Shown piece after piece: positions 63,471 to 64,000 of a stretch of 64,000 bases of DNA (position 1 is the stretch's first letter; every line of letters begins with the position of its first letter). The translations under genes were made by a program, and so were the position numbers. Origin of the DNA: JAIBJN01 sp963748205 (lineage in GTDB: Bacteria; Actinomycetota; Thermoleophilia; Gaiellales; Gaiellaceae); contig CAVVIB010000023.1 of assembly GCA_963748205.1 (NCBI GenBank), forward strand, positions 186,001-250,000. Reading direction: 5' to 3'. A model generated the notes under the pieces. That model was given only the letters and a program-made list of their open reading frames with translations. It was not told the DNA's origin and did no database searches.

Positions 63471-63935
63471 CTAGCGGCCCCTCCCATCATTTATGGCAGT
63501 AAGGGCGCCCGTGGCCTGGTTGGTCACGGCGGTGAAGGTTCCGTGCCCTCGCAGGTCCGCGTATGCGCCCGTGCCGCCGATCACCTTCCACTTGCCCCGG
63601 GCGATGTGGTTGGGGCTATCCAGCGGTCCGGTCGTTCCGCGGAGCGCCAGGACGATGTCGCCCTTCGAGCCGGCGAGAGTCTCCGTCGCCTGGAAGCGTG
63701 CCGTGTTGTTCGCCAGCGGCGTAAACGAGGTCACGTCGGCCTGCGCAGGCCCGCTGTCGTTGGCCACGCAGCAGATTGCGAACGTTCCTACCGCGTGCGT
63801 CGAGCTCGTGAAGTCGACCCTGACGCTCGCCACCAACCGTTGGTCTCCGCTCGACGAGGCAGCCAGCGGAACGATCGAGAACGCCGCGACGACAGCCGCC
63901 AGCACGGACACGAGTGCGATTCTCCTCTTCGTCAT
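63471..63935 (-). CDS. secreted allene-oxide-cyclase-barrel-like protein
   Basis: GGGAGG precedes the ATG at 63935. The signal peptide (IALVSVLAAVVAAFSIVPLA) leads to a beta-rich domain ending in GKWKVIGGTGAYADLRGHGT, the pattern of dirigent/allene-oxide-cyclase barrels found in secreted actinobacterial proteins. The function is unknown; these barrels often bind hydrophobic ligands. Confidence 0.75.
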   Translation of the reverse strand: MTKRRIALVSVLAAVVAAFSIVPLAASSSGDQRLVASVRVDFTSSTHAVGTFAICCVANDSGPAQADVTSFTPLANNTARFQATETLAGSKGDIVLALRGTTGPLDSPNHIARGKWKVIGGTGAYADLRGHGTFTAVTNQATGALTAINDGRGR

Positions 63936-64000
63936 TGTTCCTCCCATCTCGGTTCCATCGAGATCGACGCTACGCCCGCCGACGGCCCGTCGAAACGTGG

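Noticed and set aside
1..64000. CRISPR arrays, insertion sequences, prophage genes
   Set aside because: No regularly spaced repeats, transposase or phage structural genes were seen on either strand.

Overview
The window is 64 kb of GC-rich DNA from an actinobacterium. Gene content suggests the Thermoleophilia (Gaiellales or Solirubrobacterales-like), but I infer this only from the mix of families: a SARP/BTAD regulator, a class E sortase, an F420-type PPOX oxidoreductase, DUF6328, DUF2277 and DUF4242 proteins, LVIVD beta-propeller proteins, and a large Gram-positive-type SRP RNA with an Alu domain. Genes are dense, often overlap, and sit in short operons on both strands. No intact mobile element, CRISPR array, rRNA or replication origin was seen.

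Layout. 0-5 kb: end of an MFS transporter, a membrane protein, aspartate pathway genes lysC-asd, and a SARP regulator. 5-10.3 kb: cupin protein, P450-ferredoxin pair behind a recognisable promoter and inverted repeat, dnaX-ybaB-recR, the SRP RNA and tRNA-Val. 10.3-18 kb: secreted beta-helix protein, sulfatase, GYD protein, tandem GNAT and small proteins. 18-27 kb: iron uptake pair (imelysin lipoprotein plus FTR1 permease), ECF sigma with a DUF4349 protein, Tat-exported amidohydrolase, hydratase and aminotransferase. 27-33.6 kb: lipoprotein, MscS channel, lysyl-oxidase-like protein, diguanylate cyclase, UppP and a c-type cytochrome. 33.6-44 kb: LuxR-type ATPase regulator, tRNA-Ser(GGA), uracil-DNA glycosylase-like protein, XRE-cupin regulator and two paralogous secreted LVIVD proteins.

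44.9-47.9 kb holds the most interesting unit. It is a four-gene operon with 1-2 nt gaps and an ATGA overlap: a processive GT2 glycosyltransferase, a 65-residue protein that is almost only an LPFSG sorting signal, a class E sortase and a membrane-anchored polysaccharide deacetylase. It looks like a dedicated system for making, modifying and possibly anchoring a surface polysaccharide.

48-58.6 kb: a collapsed adenylate-cyclase gene, isochorismatase, methyltransferase, FnIII protein, CGNR regulator, winged-helix and cupredoxin pair, RTX-repeat protein and an epimerase-SnoaL-DUF899 operon. 58.8-63 kb: a di-heme cytochrome c peroxidase, hemA and a CcmE whose haem-binding His is replaced by Cys (CxxxY type). 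They are divergent from a Crp-family regulator, with a near-perfect Crp box centred about -41.5 of a candidate promoter. The Crp gene runs into a 3' fragment of tRNA-Ser(CGA), probably an old integration site.

About thirty reading-frame breaks affect otherwise well conserved genes, most of them a single extra base. The even spread suggests sequencing or assembly indels rather than true gene decay. Interrupted genes are listed over their full extent with the break positions.
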